From Halovenus halobia (lineage in GTDB: Archaea > Halobacteriota > Halobacteria > Halobacteriales > Haloarculaceae): a stretch of DNA of 64,000 nucleotides. The position numbers and the translations under genes are program-made. Under the pieces are notes generated by a model. The model had not been told where the DNA came from and did no database searches. It saw only the letters and a program-made list of their open reading frames with translations. Shown here one piece after another: positions 8,948-18,007 of the stretch; the first letter of the stretch is position 1; every line of letters starts with the position of its first letter. The DNA is taken from contig NZ_JBLKOA010000002.1 of NCBI RefSeq assembly GCF_051414135.1, forward strand, positions 248,001 to 312,000, written 5' to 3'.

Positions 8948-8955
8948 TTTATATA
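8948..8955 (+). promoter_or_regulatory. TATA box of the thermosome gene
   Basis: TTTATATA centred about 30 nt before ATG 8982. Haloarchaeal thermosome genes are heat-inducible through the core promoter region. I see no separate operator here. Confidence 0.6.
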
Positions 8956-8981
8956 GAACCGTATGCAAACTTTCTCTTGAT

Positions 8982-10652
8982 ATGAGTCAGCAGCAGATGC
9001 AGGGCCAACCGATGATCGTTTTGGGTGAGGATGCACAGCGGATGAAAGACGAGAGCGCCCAAGAGCACAATATCTCGGCGGCGCGTGCTGTCGCCGAGTC
9101 GGTGCGCTCGACACTTGGACCGAAGGGGATGGACAAGATGCTCGTGACATCGCTGGGGGACATCGTCGTCACGAACGACGGTGTAACCATCCTCGAAGAG
9201 ATGGACATCGACAACCCGACGGCAGAGATGATTGTCGAAGTTGCCGAGACACAGGAGAGTGAGGCCGGCGACGGAACGACCACCGCCGTCTCTATCGCGG
9301 GCGAACTCCTCAAGAACGCAGAGGAACTTCTCGAGCAGGACATTCACCCGACAGCGATTATTCAGGGATTCAACATGGCTGCCGAGAAGGCCCGTGAGGA
9401 ACTCGACGATATCGCCGTCGAGATCGACAGCGAAGACACCGACGTGCTGCGCCAGATTGCCGAGACATCGATGACCGGTAAGGGTGCCGAACAGCACAAA
9501 GAGCACCTCGCACAGCTGGTCGTCGACGCCGCACAGGCAGTCACCGTCGAAGCCGACGATGGCTCGACGATTGTCGACCTTGCCTTCCTGAAAATCGAGA
9601 CCCAGACCGGTCGCTCCGCCGGTGATTCCGAACTACTCAACGGCGCCGTTATCGACAAGGACCCAGTCCACGAGGACATGCCGTCGAACCTCACCGACGC
9701 GAAAGCGCTCATCGTCGACGAGGCACTCGAACTCGACGAAGCCGAGGCTGACACGCAGGTCAGCGTCACCGACCCGAACCAGATTCAGGATTTCCTCGAC
9801 CAGGAAGAAAAACAGCTTCGCGGAATGGTCGACAAGATTTCCGAGATTGGTGCTGACGTCGTTTTCTGCCAGAAGGGCATCGACGACATGGTTCAGCACT
9901 ACCTCGCCAAGGAGGGCATTCTCGCGCTCCGCCGAGTCAAACGCTCGGACATGGAGTTCCTCCGAGAGGTTCTCGGTGCAGACATCGTCTCCGACCTTGG
10001 CACCGCCACCGAGGAGCACCTCGGCAGCGGCGACATCAGCTGGGACGAGGACGAAGAGCTGTTCTACGTCGAGGGAACCGGCGACGAGATTCACGGCGTC
10101 ACGCTGCTGCTTCGCGGGTCGACCGAACACGTCGTCGACGAGATCGAGCGCGGTGTGCAGGACGCACTCGATATGGTCGGGAACGCAGCCGGTACGGGCC
10201 AGGCCCTGCCCGGTGGCGGGGCGCCCGAAGTCGAACTCGCTCGCCGACTGAACGAGTACTCCGACAGTGTCAGCGGTCGCGAACAGCTCGCAATCGAAGC
10301 CTTCGCTGACGCGCTCGAAATTATCCCGCGCGTGCTCGCCGAGAACGCCGGGCTGGACAGCATCGACACGCTGGTCGACCTGCGCGCAGCCCACCAGGAT
10401 GGTCAGGAACGTGCCGGCCTGAACGTCTTCAGCGGCGATGTCGAGGATACCTTCGAGTCTGGCGTCGTCGAGACAGCCAACGTGAAAAAGCAGGGACTCT
10501 CCTCAGCCAGCGAGGCAGCGAACCTCGTGCTCAAGATTGACGATATTATCTCTGCGGGCGACCTCTCCACTGCCGGCGACGACGACGAAGGACCTGGTGG
10601 CATGGGCGGTATGGGCGGCGGCATGGGCGGCGGTATGGGCGGCATGATGTAA
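8982..10652 (+). CDS. ths: Thermosome subunit (group II chaperonin)
   Basis: ATP-driven protein-folding chamber subunit of the TCP-1/CCT family. 556 aa. Seen: the ATP-site STLGPKGMDKMLV, NDGVTILEEMDI, the nucleotide motif GDGTTTAVSIAGEL, and the equatorial C-terminal part with GGGAPEVELARRL. The C-terminus ends in a repeated Gly-Met tail (GGMGGMGGGMGG), normal for haloarchaeal subunits and thought to line the chamber floor. ATG 8982 lies ~30 nt after the TATA box; the in-frame extension upstream is not coding. The hairpin array begins two nt after the stop and lies in the probable 3' UTR. Haloarchaea usually have two or three paralogs; which one this is cannot be told. Confidence 0.97.
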   Translation: MSQQQMQGQPMIVLGEDAQRMKDESAQEHNISAARAVAESVRSTLGPKGMDKMLVTSLGDIVVTNDGVTILEEMDIDNPTAEMIVEVAETQESEAGDGTTTAVSIAGELLKNAEELLEQDIHPTAIIQGFNMAAEKAREELDDIAVEIDSEDTDVLRQIAETSMTGKGAEQHKEHLAQLVVDAAQAVTVEADDGSTIVDLAFLKIETQTGRSAGDSELLNGAVIDKDPVHEDMPSNLTDAKALIVDEALELDEAEADTQVSVTDPNQIQDFLDQEEKQLRGMVDKISEIGADVVFCQKGIDDMVQHYLAKEGILALRRVKRSDMEFLREVLGADIVSDLGTATEEHLGSGDISWDEDEELFYVEGTGDEIHGVTLLLRGSTEHVVDEIERGVQDALDMVGNAAGTGQALPGGGAPEVELARRLNEYSDSVSGREQLAIEAFADALEIIPRVLAENAGLDSIDTLVDLRAAHQDGQERAGLNVFSGDVEDTFESGVVETANVKKQGLSSASEAANLVLKIDDIISAGDLSTAGDDDEGPGGMGGMGGGMGGGMGGMM

Positions 10653-10653
10653 G

Positions 10654-10908
10654 CGTGAGCGACTGAAAGGAGCTCACGTTACAGCGAGCGGCCCTGCCGC
10701 GAGCAGCGAGGCGTAAGCAACGCGAACGCCTCGTTATAGCGAGCGGCCCTGCCGCGAGCAGCGAGGACGACCGTAGGGAGTCCTCGGAATTGTGAGCGGC
10801 GTGGTCGACTGAAGGGAGACCACGTTATAGCGAACGGCGAAGCCGTGAGCAGCGAGGTTCAAGCAGCGCGAGAACCTCAGAGTCGTGAACGACTGAAGTG
10901 AGACCACG
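10654..10908 (+). repeat. Array of alternating hairpins behind the thermosome gene
   Basis: Fills most of the 337-nt gap 10653-10989. Six hairpins have an 11-nt loop: arms 10654-10660/10672-10678 (7 bp), 10707-10714/10726-10733 (8 bp), 10762-10768/10780-10786 (7 bp), 10800-10806/10818-10824 (7 bp), 10854-10860/10872-10878 (7 bp) and a decayed one, 10884-10890/10902-10908. Arms differ in sequence but pair perfectly in the first five. Three near-identical 33-nt units (10678-10710, 10733-10765, 10824-10856) link them, each with a 5-bp hairpin and a 3-nt loop. Spacing is ~55 nt. The remaining 10909-10989 shows nothing clear. Confidence 0.85.
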
Positions 10909-10989
10909 CACCCATCACACGCACTGCGCTGAACAGCTGAATTCGATTTTCCGGGTACTCTCTCACTACGAAGCGTTGTTGGACTCGTT

Positions 10990-11637
10990 CTACTCAGCGC
11001 CGAGCATCCCAGAGATAACCGCGGCATTCACTCGGGCGAGGGCATTCAGCACCGGGGCGCTCACCACGAGGAGGACAGTACCGAGCGCAACGGCAAGCAG
11101 GCGCTGCGTACTCGTTTGGAAGAGTTGTGCGGGCCTGAGGCCGAACACCTGCACGTTGAGCGCGCCTTCGGGGAAGACAGGCAACAGGAGGAGTTCGAGT
11201 CCAGTTCCGAGAAGCGTGACCAGTGCGATGAACGAGGCGATTCCGAGGCCAAATTTGGCAAAGACATATCCAAATGCACGCAGTGTCGATTCCGCGAGCA
11301 GGTACGCTTTCGCAGTCTCGAGTAATCCATTGCCGGCGTCGATGTCATCAGGGGTGTCGATATCAGTGTCGAGCAGTGTGTTGGCGAGCGCACGCTCGAA
11401 GACAGCCATCGTCCGAACGCCAACGACAGTGGCAAAGAGAATCACGATTCCGACGCCGAGCACTGCCAGACCGGCACCCAGCGACACACCGATGACAGTG
11501 AGCGTGAAGTAAAGCAGTCCCAGCGGAAAGGCGGTGAGCAGATAGAGAATATTCTTGTACGTTTGGACTTCTGCGGCCGACCGGAACCAGTCAGTGGTCG
11601 GCGAGTTGCCCGGAGACCCGGTCGTTGTCGAACTCAT
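10990..11637 (-). CDS. Membrane protein with putative sensor domain
   Basis: 215 aa. Four main hydrophobic segments (~27-55, 58-80, 120-150, 175-210). The pattern ILYLLTAFPLGLLYFTLTVIGVSLGAGL followed by FERALANTLLDTDI, read as one block, matches the 'putative sensor' membrane domain found in actinobacterial and haloarchaeal proteins, often N-terminal to kinases. Here it stands alone with no kinase domain. Function unknown. A T-rich element (TTTTTACCC, 11659-11667) sits ~26 nt before ATG 11637. Confidence 0.65.
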   Translation of the reverse strand: MSSTTTGSPGNSPTTDWFRSAAEVQTYKNILYLLTAFPLGLLYFTLTVIGVSLGAGLAVLGVGIVILFATVVGVRTMAVFERALANTLLDTDIDTPDDIDAGNGLLETAKAYLLAESTLRAFGYVFAKFGLGIASFIALVTLLGTGLELLLLPVFPEGALNVQVFGLRPAQLFQTSTQRLLAVALGTVLLVVSAPVLNALARVNAAVISGMLGAE

Positions 11638-11807
11638 AGTAGTTCGTACTCTCGACGTGGGTAAAAATCCGCAGACAGTGCTTCTCGACGCGAAACACAG
11701 TCGACATCAGTCGAGCGTGCCAACGACAGCGCCATCTGCGGCCGGTGGTTTCAGTCTGTCTACGACCGCGGCCATCATTTAGGGTGCTGTGTTCCCTATC
11801 ACAGAGT

Positions 11808-12212
11808 GTGTCAGAGTATCCAGTCCCGAACCACCCGACACCGGACCCGGATTACACGCCAGAAGAGGTGGTCGACCTCCAGTTGGCAGCGCTTGCCGAC
11901 AACGACGACCCAGTCGAGAATGCTGGCATCAAGACCGCGTACAACTTCGCGTCGCCGAACAACCGCCGCCAGACTGGGCCACTGGATCGGTTCACCCGGA
12001 TGGTCAACGGCCCGCAGTACGCGCCAATGATCGACCACGGCGAAGCCGTTGCCGGCCCACTCGAACGGGATGGCAACCAGGCACACCAGCGAGTGACGCT
12101 CACCGGACCCACCGGGCGAACCGTCACCTACCTGTTCGGGCTTTCGCGGTACAAGGGTGCCAACGAAGCGTTACAGAAGTGTTGGCTCACCGACCGAGTG
12201 CTCATCGATTAG
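11808..12212 (+). CDS. DUF4864-like protein
   Basis: 134 aa from GTG 11808. It contains DYTPEEVVDLQLAALADND, then AYNFASPNNRR, RFTRMVNGPQYAPM and a C-terminal half resembling the NTF2-like fold of DUF4864 proteins. No catalytic residues can be proposed. The GTG start follows from composition: codons further upstream are Arg/Ser/Cys-rich and do not look coding. The stop overlaps the convergent methyltransferase stop by 4 nt. Confidence 0.65.
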   Translation: MSEYPVPNHPTPDPDYTPEEVVDLQLAALADNDDPVENAGIKTAYNFASPNNRRQTGPLDRFTRMVNGPQYAPMIDHGEAVAGPLERDGNQAHQRVTLTGPTGRTVTYLFGLSRYKGANEALQKCWLTDRVLID

Positions 12213-12811
12213 CGCTCGGCGACGAGGACGCCAACCTGCTCGGCGACCATCTCGACGGCAGTCAGCGCGTATCCCTCGTCGGTGAACGCGTCGGCGAGGA
12301 CACCCACCGTCGCCGGGTCGTCGACTTCGGGACTGTAGAACGGTTCGTCAGGGTTTGGCCCTCCGAAGAACATCACGTCGCCGAGGACGATTCGCCGTGG
12401 TTCGAGGGCAGCAATGACGCTGATTGCTTCGCGTTTCTCTTCGTCTCCGAGGTGGTGCATCGCGAAGTTCGAGGTGACGATATCGATGTCGGCGTCGACA
12501 GCAGGCTCACGGAACCGGCCCGCACCGAATTCAACGGTGTCAATACCACGGTCTGCGGCCTTTTTGCGGGCTTGTTCGAGCATTCCGTCGCTGATGTCAC
12601 GACCGATGACGCGGCCAGCGTCGTCGGCGACGCCGAAGGCGATAGCTCCCGTTCCGGTTCCCAAATCGAGGACAGTGTCCGCAGCCGCAGGGTCAGCGTG
12701 AGCAACGACTAGGTCGGCCGCAGCGCGGTACTCCGGTGAGTACTGTTGCTCGTCGTAATCAGCGGCGGAGTCTGAGAATCGTTCGGCGTGCTCGTCGAGA
12801 GATTTCTTCAT
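12209..12811 (-). CDS. Class I SAM-dependent methyltransferase
   Basis: 200 aa. The SAM-binding motif I is VLDLGTGTGAIAFGVA, the motif II acid is in VIGRDISDGML, and post-motif residues are VTSNFAMHHLGDEEKREA. The arrangement is that of small-molecule (UbiE/Tam-like) methyltransferases; the acceptor is unknown. TTTTTGGG at 12833-12840 lies ~25 nt before the ATG and may be the TATA equivalent. A second, unrelated methyltransferase gene follows upstream on the same strand. Confidence 0.85.
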   Translation of the reverse strand: MKKSLDEHAERFSDSAADYDEQQYSPEYRAAADLVVAHADPAAADTVLDLGTGTGAIAFGVADDAGRVIGRDISDGMLEQARKKAADRGIDTVEFGAGRFREPAVDADIDIVTSNFAMHHLGDEEKREAISVIAALEPRRIVLGDVMFFGGPNPDEPFYSPEVDDPATVGVLADAFTDEGYALTAVEMVAEQVGVLVAER

Positions 12812-12841
12812 ACAGTGTATTCGGGCTGGGAACCCAAAAAC

Positions 12842-13453
12842 TCACTCGGAACGGGAGCCGACAACCGTATAGAACGGGTCGGTGTCCGGCTGGTCGGTGA
12901 CTCGGGTCGTCTCGGCGAAGCCGCCAGCCTCGAAGTACTGCTCGACCAGTGTTGCGCGCTCGTCCATCGAGCGCTGTCGCCAGCCTCGGATTGCCTTCGT
13001 CGGAAACATTCGGTTCGTGAAGCTCACGACCGCCGTTCCGTCGGGTGCGAGCACACGGCCAAATTCCTCGAACGCGTCGGCTGGATACTGGAGGTACTGG
13101 ACCGATAGCGCACAGCAGAGCACGTCGAATTTGTCAGTCGCCAGAGGGAGCGACTGGTCGTGGTTGAAATTCTGGACAAAGTACTCGTCCAGTCGGTCGT
13201 TGGCGGCGAGTTCCTCCTCGTTGAGTCCGTGGCCGACGACATGCTCGTAGTCGTACGCTGGCAGGAACGAGACCCAGCTACTCATCGCGTCGAAGACGCG
13301 GTCGCCCGGTTCGGATAGCTCGGCGTACAGGTCGGTGAGTCGGTCGAGAAAGCCGTCGTCGGCGTGCGTGACAAACCGCGGTGAGCCATAAAACGCGCGG
13401 TCGTCACCGTCGTCGAGTTCCTGTCGGTCGCGGTCGGAGAGTATCGCTGGCAC
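12842..13453 (-). CDS. Methyltransferase-like protein
   Basis: 203 aa from GTG 13453. It has a Rossmann-type core with VFDAMSSWVSFLP in place of a canonical glycine-rich motif I, then YEHVVGHGLNEEELA, FDVLCCALSVQYLQYP (motif IV region) and GRVLAPDGTAVVSFTNRMFPTKAI read as successive blocks. This matches the Methyltransf_11-type architecture, but motif I lacks the GxGxG glycines, so SAM binding is uncertain. The protein may act on lipids or quinones, or may have lost activity. It is followed 30 nt downstream by the first methyltransferase, so they may share a transcript. Confidence 0.75.
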   Translation of the reverse strand: MPAILSDRDRQELDDGDDRAFYGSPRFVTHADDGFLDRLTDLYAELSEPGDRVFDAMSSWVSFLPAYDYEHVVGHGLNEEELAANDRLDEYFVQNFNHDQSLPLATDKFDVLCCALSVQYLQYPADAFEEFGRVLAPDGTAVVSFTNRMFPTKAIRGWRQRSMDERATLVEQYFEAGGFAETTRVTDQPDTDPFYTVVGSRSE

Positions 13454-13494
13454 AGGGATGCAAGGGCTCGCGCGAGTAAGAATCCGACGCTGGG

Positions 13495-14898
13495 CTAGCC
13501 ACTGGTCGGACGGTACTCCCGACTAACAGCCTTCCACTTGCCGCTGCGGTACCGCCAGAGGTTGACGACCAGCGGGACGCCAGCCCCGAACAGCAGTGCG
13601 CCATAGAGGCCAAACACACCGAGGGGAGTGAGAAAGCCAGCCGCGGCAACGGGCAAGGCCACACCGTACTGTCCGAGCAGCGTCGCCACGAACGGCCAGC
13701 GGGTATCGCCAGCCCCGCGGAGCGCGCCGACGGCCGCGCCGTTGACCCCCAGCAAGACGGCGGTGGCAGCACTCACTCGGATGAAGATGGCCGTCTGTGC
13801 GAGGTTTTCAGGGCCGGAGACGAACAACCTGGCGAGCCACGGCGCGGTCAGAATGACAAGCAGGGCAGCAGCGAGGTGGACGACAAACGAGAGTCTGAGG
13901 ATAGAATCGCCGTAGGCCCCGGCCTCCAGTTCGTCGCCAGCGCCGAGTTCCTGACCCACGAGCGTGCTCGATGCAGTCGAGAAGCCCCAGCTAAAGCTCA
14001 CGAGCAGGTCACGGATGCGTCGGCCCACCTCGAAGGCTGCAACGACGACTGCACCAAACGTGCCGGCAATCCACAAAAGCGGGAAGACGACGGCCATCTT
14101 GGCAGTCTGGCGGGCAATCAGCGGCGCAGAGACGGAGAGCAGTTGGCCGCCGAGTTCGCGGTCAAACTGTGGCCCGCCGAGGCTGAAGACCACGGGGGAG
14201 GCCTGCATTCCAGGGACGGGATAGGACCGGCCGAGGACACCCCAGCCGAGGACGAACATTGCGGCCGCGGTAGAGATGAGTGTGCCCAGCGCAACACCGG
14301 CGACGCCCAGTCCGGCGAGGACGAACCCAACGCTCAGGATGATGTTGAGCAGGCCGCCGCCAGCGCGGACGACCATCGGCGTGAACGTATCGCTCACGCC
14401 GGCGTAGGTTCGGCTCATCAACAGATTCAGGTACTCGAAGGCGAGTGCCGGCGCGACGATGGCGAGATAGGTGCTGCCGTGGCCGATCGGTCCGGGGTCC
14501 GAGCCGAGGACTCCAATCAAGGAGTCAGTGAACAGCAGATAGCAGGCGACTGTCGGGAGGACAATCAGTAAAGCAATCCAGACGCCCTGTTTGACGACCA
14601 GCGAGGCGCGGTCCGTCCGGTCGCCGCCGTAGTTCTGTGAGACGAGCGCGACCGTTCCGCCAGCGACGCCGATGCCGACGTACTTCGAGATGGTCCAGTA
14701 GGCGTACGCGTAGGCCAGTCCCGCGACGGCGGCGGAGCCGACGGCCCATCCGACCAGCGCCAGGTCGACCGTCTGTTTGGACATGATTGCGAAGCCGGTG
14801 ACAATCCGCGGCCACGAGAGGTCGAGCGTTCGGTCGAAGCGCTGCTCGTCGATGATTCCAGCCCGGGCCAGCAGCGCAGCGAGCGCAGGCAATCGCAC
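13495..14898 (-). CDS. MATE-family multidrug/cation antiporter
   Basis: 467 aa with about 12 membrane helices in two homologous halves. Family features include SWPRIVTGFAIMSKQTVDLALVGW-like opening (Asp in helix 1 region), TISKYVGIGVAGGTVALVSQNYGG-like helix 2, and the second-half counterpart FSWGFSTASSTLVGQELGAG. MATE proteins export cationic drugs or metabolites in exchange for Na+ or H+. The substrate is unknown. There is no partner gene on the same strand nearby except the unrelated methyltransferases. Confidence 0.88.
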   Translation of the reverse strand: MRLPALAALLARAGIIDEQRFDRTLDLSWPRIVTGFAIMSKQTVDLALVGWAVGSAAVAGLAYAYAYWTISKYVGIGVAGGTVALVSQNYGGDRTDRASLVVKQGVWIALLIVLPTVACYLLFTDSLIGVLGSDPGPIGHGSTYLAIVAPALAFEYLNLLMSRTYAGVSDTFTPMVVRAGGGLLNIILSVGFVLAGLGVAGVALGTLISTAAAMFVLGWGVLGRSYPVPGMQASPVVFSLGGPQFDRELGGQLLSVSAPLIARQTAKMAVVFPLLWIAGTFGAVVVAAFEVGRRIRDLLVSFSWGFSTASSTLVGQELGAGDELEAGAYGDSILRLSFVVHLAAALLVILTAPWLARLFVSGPENLAQTAIFIRVSAATAVLLGVNGAAVGALRGAGDTRWPFVATLLGQYGVALPVAAAGFLTPLGVFGLYGALLFGAGVPLVVNLWRYRSGKWKAVSREYRPTSG

Positions 14899-15024
14899 TG
14901 CCAGCTAGTTGGACGGCAGAATCTTTGGGCTGTCGGTTGGGCTCGGTGCAACCAGACAATTCTTGGTCACACAACGGTCGAAACAGTTCGTCCCACAAGC
15001 AGTCGAAGTTGAGACCACAGACGC

Positions 15025-15031
15025 TTTGCCC
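15025..15031 (+). promoter_or_regulatory. Possible T-tract promoter element of endA
   Basis: TTTGCCC beginning 27 nt before ATG 15052, the position of a TATA box in a leaderless gene. A similar T-run plus GCCC occurs at the same distance before purM and the aldo/keto reductase gene. Confidence 0.35.
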
Positions 15032-15051
15032 GCGGCCGCAAATCGACGCTT

Positions 15052-16068
15052 ATGGATGTCCAGTTCGACGGCGACCGAGCGCAGGCCGGCCGGGGTGCTC
15101 GCGAGCAGTTCTACGACTCGCGGGGCTACGGTCGACCAGTGGACGGTGACCTGGAACTCGCTGCGGTGGAAGCCGCGCACCTCCTCTATCGCGGCGATGT
15201 CGACACGGTCCGTGACCAGCGGGACGGGAAGCGACTCGGCTTCGAGGCGTTTCTCAGACTGGACAGTGTCCCCGAGGTTGGCTTTTTCGTCTACAAAGAC
15301 CTCCGGGACAGGGGCTTTTATCTCTCCGTCGAGGAAGACGGATTCGTCGTCTACCCACGGGGGAAAGGACCGTGGGACGGCGAGATTGCATATCGCGTTC
15401 AGGCCCGGAGCGAGCGGACCGACGTGCCCGCCGAGACGCTGCAAGAACTCGCTGCGGGACCGGAAACAGGGGTCTTGGCGGTTGTCGACGAAGAGAGTGA
15501 GGTGAGTTACTTCCAGGTGGGAGAGCCATCACCCGAAGGCGCGACCGACCACGAACTGCCAGAAGCGAGCGGCGATTTGCTCGCCGACCGCGTTCTCGTT
15601 GCCGAACCGCCAACGGCACTGTACCAGCACGCGTTCTACGGCCAACCGCTGGACGGTCCTGGCAGTGCTGTGCAACTCTCACTGATCGAGGCCGCCTATC
15701 TTGCCGGTGAGGGAGTGCTCACGGGAATCGACGGCGGCCGTGAGGCAATCGTCGAGCGCGGGCGCTCCGTCGAGGGCGAACGATTCGACCGCCGGCTTCG
15801 CGTCTACGAATTGCTCCGGGAGCAGGGAATCGTCCCCAAGACCGGATTCAAATTCGGCGCAGACTTCCGGACCTACGCTGACGTGTCTTCTGTCGATGAT
15901 CTGGGTCACTCCGAGTATCTCGTTCGAGTGTTGCCTGACGGCCACGAGTTCGCACCACGAGATCTGGCACTCGACGTCCGCCTCGCTCACGGCGTTCGCA
16001 AGAAAATGCAGTTCGCGCTCGTTGGCGAGGATGTCGAGTGGCTGGTCTGTACTCGCTCGACGCCGTGA
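15052..16068 (+). CDS. endA: tRNA-intron (splicing) endonuclease
   Basis: Cuts the bulge-helix-bulge motif at intron borders of archaeal pre-tRNAs. 338 aa, which is the long two-repeat form acting as a homodimer (alpha2 type): the N-terminal half is a degenerate copy and the C-terminal half holds the active site. Seen in the second repeat: KTGFKFGADFRTY (catalytic Tyr), the HSEYLVRVL segment (catalytic His) and HGVRKKMQFALV (catalytic Lys). The first repeat shows the parallel VGFFVYKDLRDRGFYL. It is transcribed alone and divergent from the MATE gene. Confidence 0.92.
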   Translation: MDVQFDGDRAQAGRGAREQFYDSRGYGRPVDGDLELAAVEAAHLLYRGDVDTVRDQRDGKRLGFEAFLRLDSVPEVGFFVYKDLRDRGFYLSVEEDGFVVYPRGKGPWDGEIAYRVQARSERTDVPAETLQELAAGPETGVLAVVDEESEVSYFQVGEPSPEGATDHELPEASGDLLADRVLVAEPPTALYQHAFYGQPLDGPGSAVQLSLIEAAYLAGEGVLTGIDGGREAIVERGRSVEGERFDRRLRVYELLREQGIVPKTGFKFGADFRTYADVSSVDDLGHSEYLVRVLPDGHEFAPRDLALDVRLAHGVRKKMQFALVGEDVEWLVCTRSTP

Positions 16069-16093
16069 GCGCAGAGCGTTGAATCGGTGGCGC

Positions 16094-17986
16094 TCAGGGG
16101 TCGATGAACTTCATTCCGTCGCGGACACCTTTCCGACGACCGAGCAGTGTGATGTGGTCACCCTCCTCGACGACGGTATCTGCGGTCGGGACTTCCGCAG
16201 AGTCGTGGTCTCCTTTGCTGAGCAGGGCAACCAGACAGGCGTCGGGGAGCATCGGGCCGAGTTCGCGGATGGTCTTGCCGAACAACTCGTCGTTGGTCAC
16301 CTCGATTTCCTGAATGTCGCCGTCCCGGCCGATGTCTGTCATCCAGTGGGCGATTGCCGGCCGTTCGATCTGGTTGTCGATGGCCCACGCCGCGGCCATC
16401 GCCGAGGAGATGGTGCGCACGTCCAGTTCCTCGAAGGCGTCGACGTTGTCGGAGTTGTTCGCCCGTGCGATGACGGTCCCCGCGTCAAATTTCGACTTGG
16501 CGAGCTGTGCGACGAGCAGATTCACGTCGTCGTCACCGGTCGCAGCGACGACAATTTTCGCGTTCGAGGCACCCGCCTCACGTAATATCTCTGTATCGGT
16601 GCCGTCACCGCTGATGGCGGCGTAGCCCTTGTTTCGCACCTCTTCGAGTGCCTGTTCGTCTTCTTCGATTATCACGACGTTTTCGCCGCGGTCTTCGAGG
16701 CGTTCGGCGAGCGCTTGGCCCACCTGGCCGCCTCCGACGATGATTACTCTCATTGGTATCACGTTCAGATATTCTGCGATGTATCGCGCCAGTCCGCCCT
16801 CGACGATGGCGGTGGCGAAAATAACCAGAAAGACCGTTCCGAGCAGCAGGTCGGCCTGGTGTGCCAGCGCCGGATTGCCAAGTTCCTCCGCGGCGGTCCG
16901 GAGTTCGATTGCAAACAGCGTCGCGACCGACGCCGGGATGATTCCGCGTGGCCCGACGGCGCTGACGAACAGTCGCTCCTGGAAGGTGAACCGGTCACCG
17001 ACCGTCGAGATGAACACCAGAAGCGGCCGAAGGACCACCGCGACGGCGAGGACGACGGCGACGCCGCCGAGGCCGACTTCACGGATCGCCTGCGGCGGCA
17101 GCTGCGCTGCCAGCGCGATAAAGACGAACGACAGCACGAGCAGCGTGATGTCGCCCTTGAAGTTGGTAATCTCCGATTTGTACGGCACATCCAGATTTCC
17201 GAGGATGATGCCCGCGGTTGCGGCCGCTGCGACGCCAGCCTCGCTCGCGAGCTCGTTTGCGGCGGCAAACGAAACCAGCGCCCCGGCGAGAACGAGTAGC
17301 CGTGCGTTCCGGGGGGCTGCGCCGGGTGAGAGGTCGACGTACCGCAGCAGATAGTAGAGGATGCCAGCGACAATCGCCCCAACGAGCAATCCCTCACCGA
17401 GACGGAGCGCAAAGCCCTGGATGATTCCGTCGCCGGAGGCCGTCGGGTTGTAGGCCTCGAAAATAACGACCGCCGTGATTGCGGCGGTCACGTCGTTGAC
17501 GATGCCTTCAGTTTCGAGGACGGCCGCGACGCGGTCACGAACCGGAACGACATCGAGGATGGGAGTGACGACGGTCGGACCGGTAGCGACGAGCAGCGCG
17601 CCCACGGTGAACGACAGTTCCCATGGTAACCCGACGAAGTACCGGACGGCGACGGCCGTGCCGACAAACGCGATTGCGGCGCCGACCGTAACCAGTCTGA
17701 GCGCTGCCCCGGGCGCCTCCCGGATGCGGTCGAACTCCAGGTGGAAGGCACCCTCGAAGACGATGATGGCGACGGCGATGCCGACGATTGCCGGCAGCGC
17801 AGAGCCGAAACTCTCGCTGGTTACCAGCCCCAGCCCCGGTCGACCGATGATGACGCCTGCAAAGAGAAAGAAGATGATACTGGGGACCTGAAGTCGCGCG
17901 GCGACGAGTTGCGCGAGAACACCAATTGCGATGATTCCCGCGACGAGCGGGATTAAAAGTCCTTCTGCCACAGTTGAATCGTGCAC
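16094..17986 (-). CDS. Na+(K+)/H+ antiporter of CPA1 type fused to TrkA-N and TrkA-C domains
   Basis: 630 aa. Residues 1-410 form a CPA1 exchanger with about 12 helices, including IIVFEGAFHLEFDRIR, TGPTVVTPILDVVPVR and the ND motif in EGIVNDVTAAI, the ion-binding site. Residues ~413-535 are a TrkA-N/RCK Rossmann domain (MRVIIVGGGQVGQALAERL) that binds NAD(H) or a nucleotide, and ~550-630 are a TrkA-C domain. The fusion suggests nucleotide gating of ion exchange in the membrane, useful for salt and pH balance. A TATA box at 18008-18017 is ~26 nt before the ATG. Confidence 0.9.
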   Translation of the reverse strand: MHDSTVAEGLLIPLVAGIIAIGVLAQLVAARLQVPSIIFFLFAGVIIGRPGLGLVTSESFGSALPAIVGIAVAIIVFEGAFHLEFDRIREAPGAALRLVTVGAAIAFVGTAVAVRYFVGLPWELSFTVGALLVATGPTVVTPILDVVPVRDRVAAVLETEGIVNDVTAAITAVVIFEAYNPTASGDGIIQGFALRLGEGLLVGAIVAGILYYLLRYVDLSPGAAPRNARLLVLAGALVSFAAANELASEAGVAAAATAGIILGNLDVPYKSEITNFKGDITLLVLSFVFIALAAQLPPQAIREVGLGGVAVVLAVAVVLRPLLVFISTVGDRFTFQERLFVSAVGPRGIIPASVATLFAIELRTAAEELGNPALAHQADLLLGTVFLVIFATAIVEGGLARYIAEYLNVIPMRVIIVGGGQVGQALAERLEDRGENVVIIEEDEQALEEVRNKGYAAISGDGTDTEILREAGASNAKIVVAATGDDDVNLLVAQLAKSKFDAGTVIARANNSDNVDAFEELDVRTISSAMAAAWAIDNQIERPAIAHWMTDIGRDGDIQEIEVTNDELFGKTIRELGPMLPDACLVALLSKGDHDSAEVPTADTVVEEGDHITLLGRRKGVRDGMKFIDP

Positions 17987-18007
17987 TCGGGTTAACGACC
18001 CGTCGGA

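Noticed and set aside
10654..10908. Repeats behind the thermosome gene as a CRISPR array
   Set aside because: Units are not identical direct repeats with unique spacers of constant length; the pattern is paired hairpin arms with a fixed loop, and no cas genes are near.
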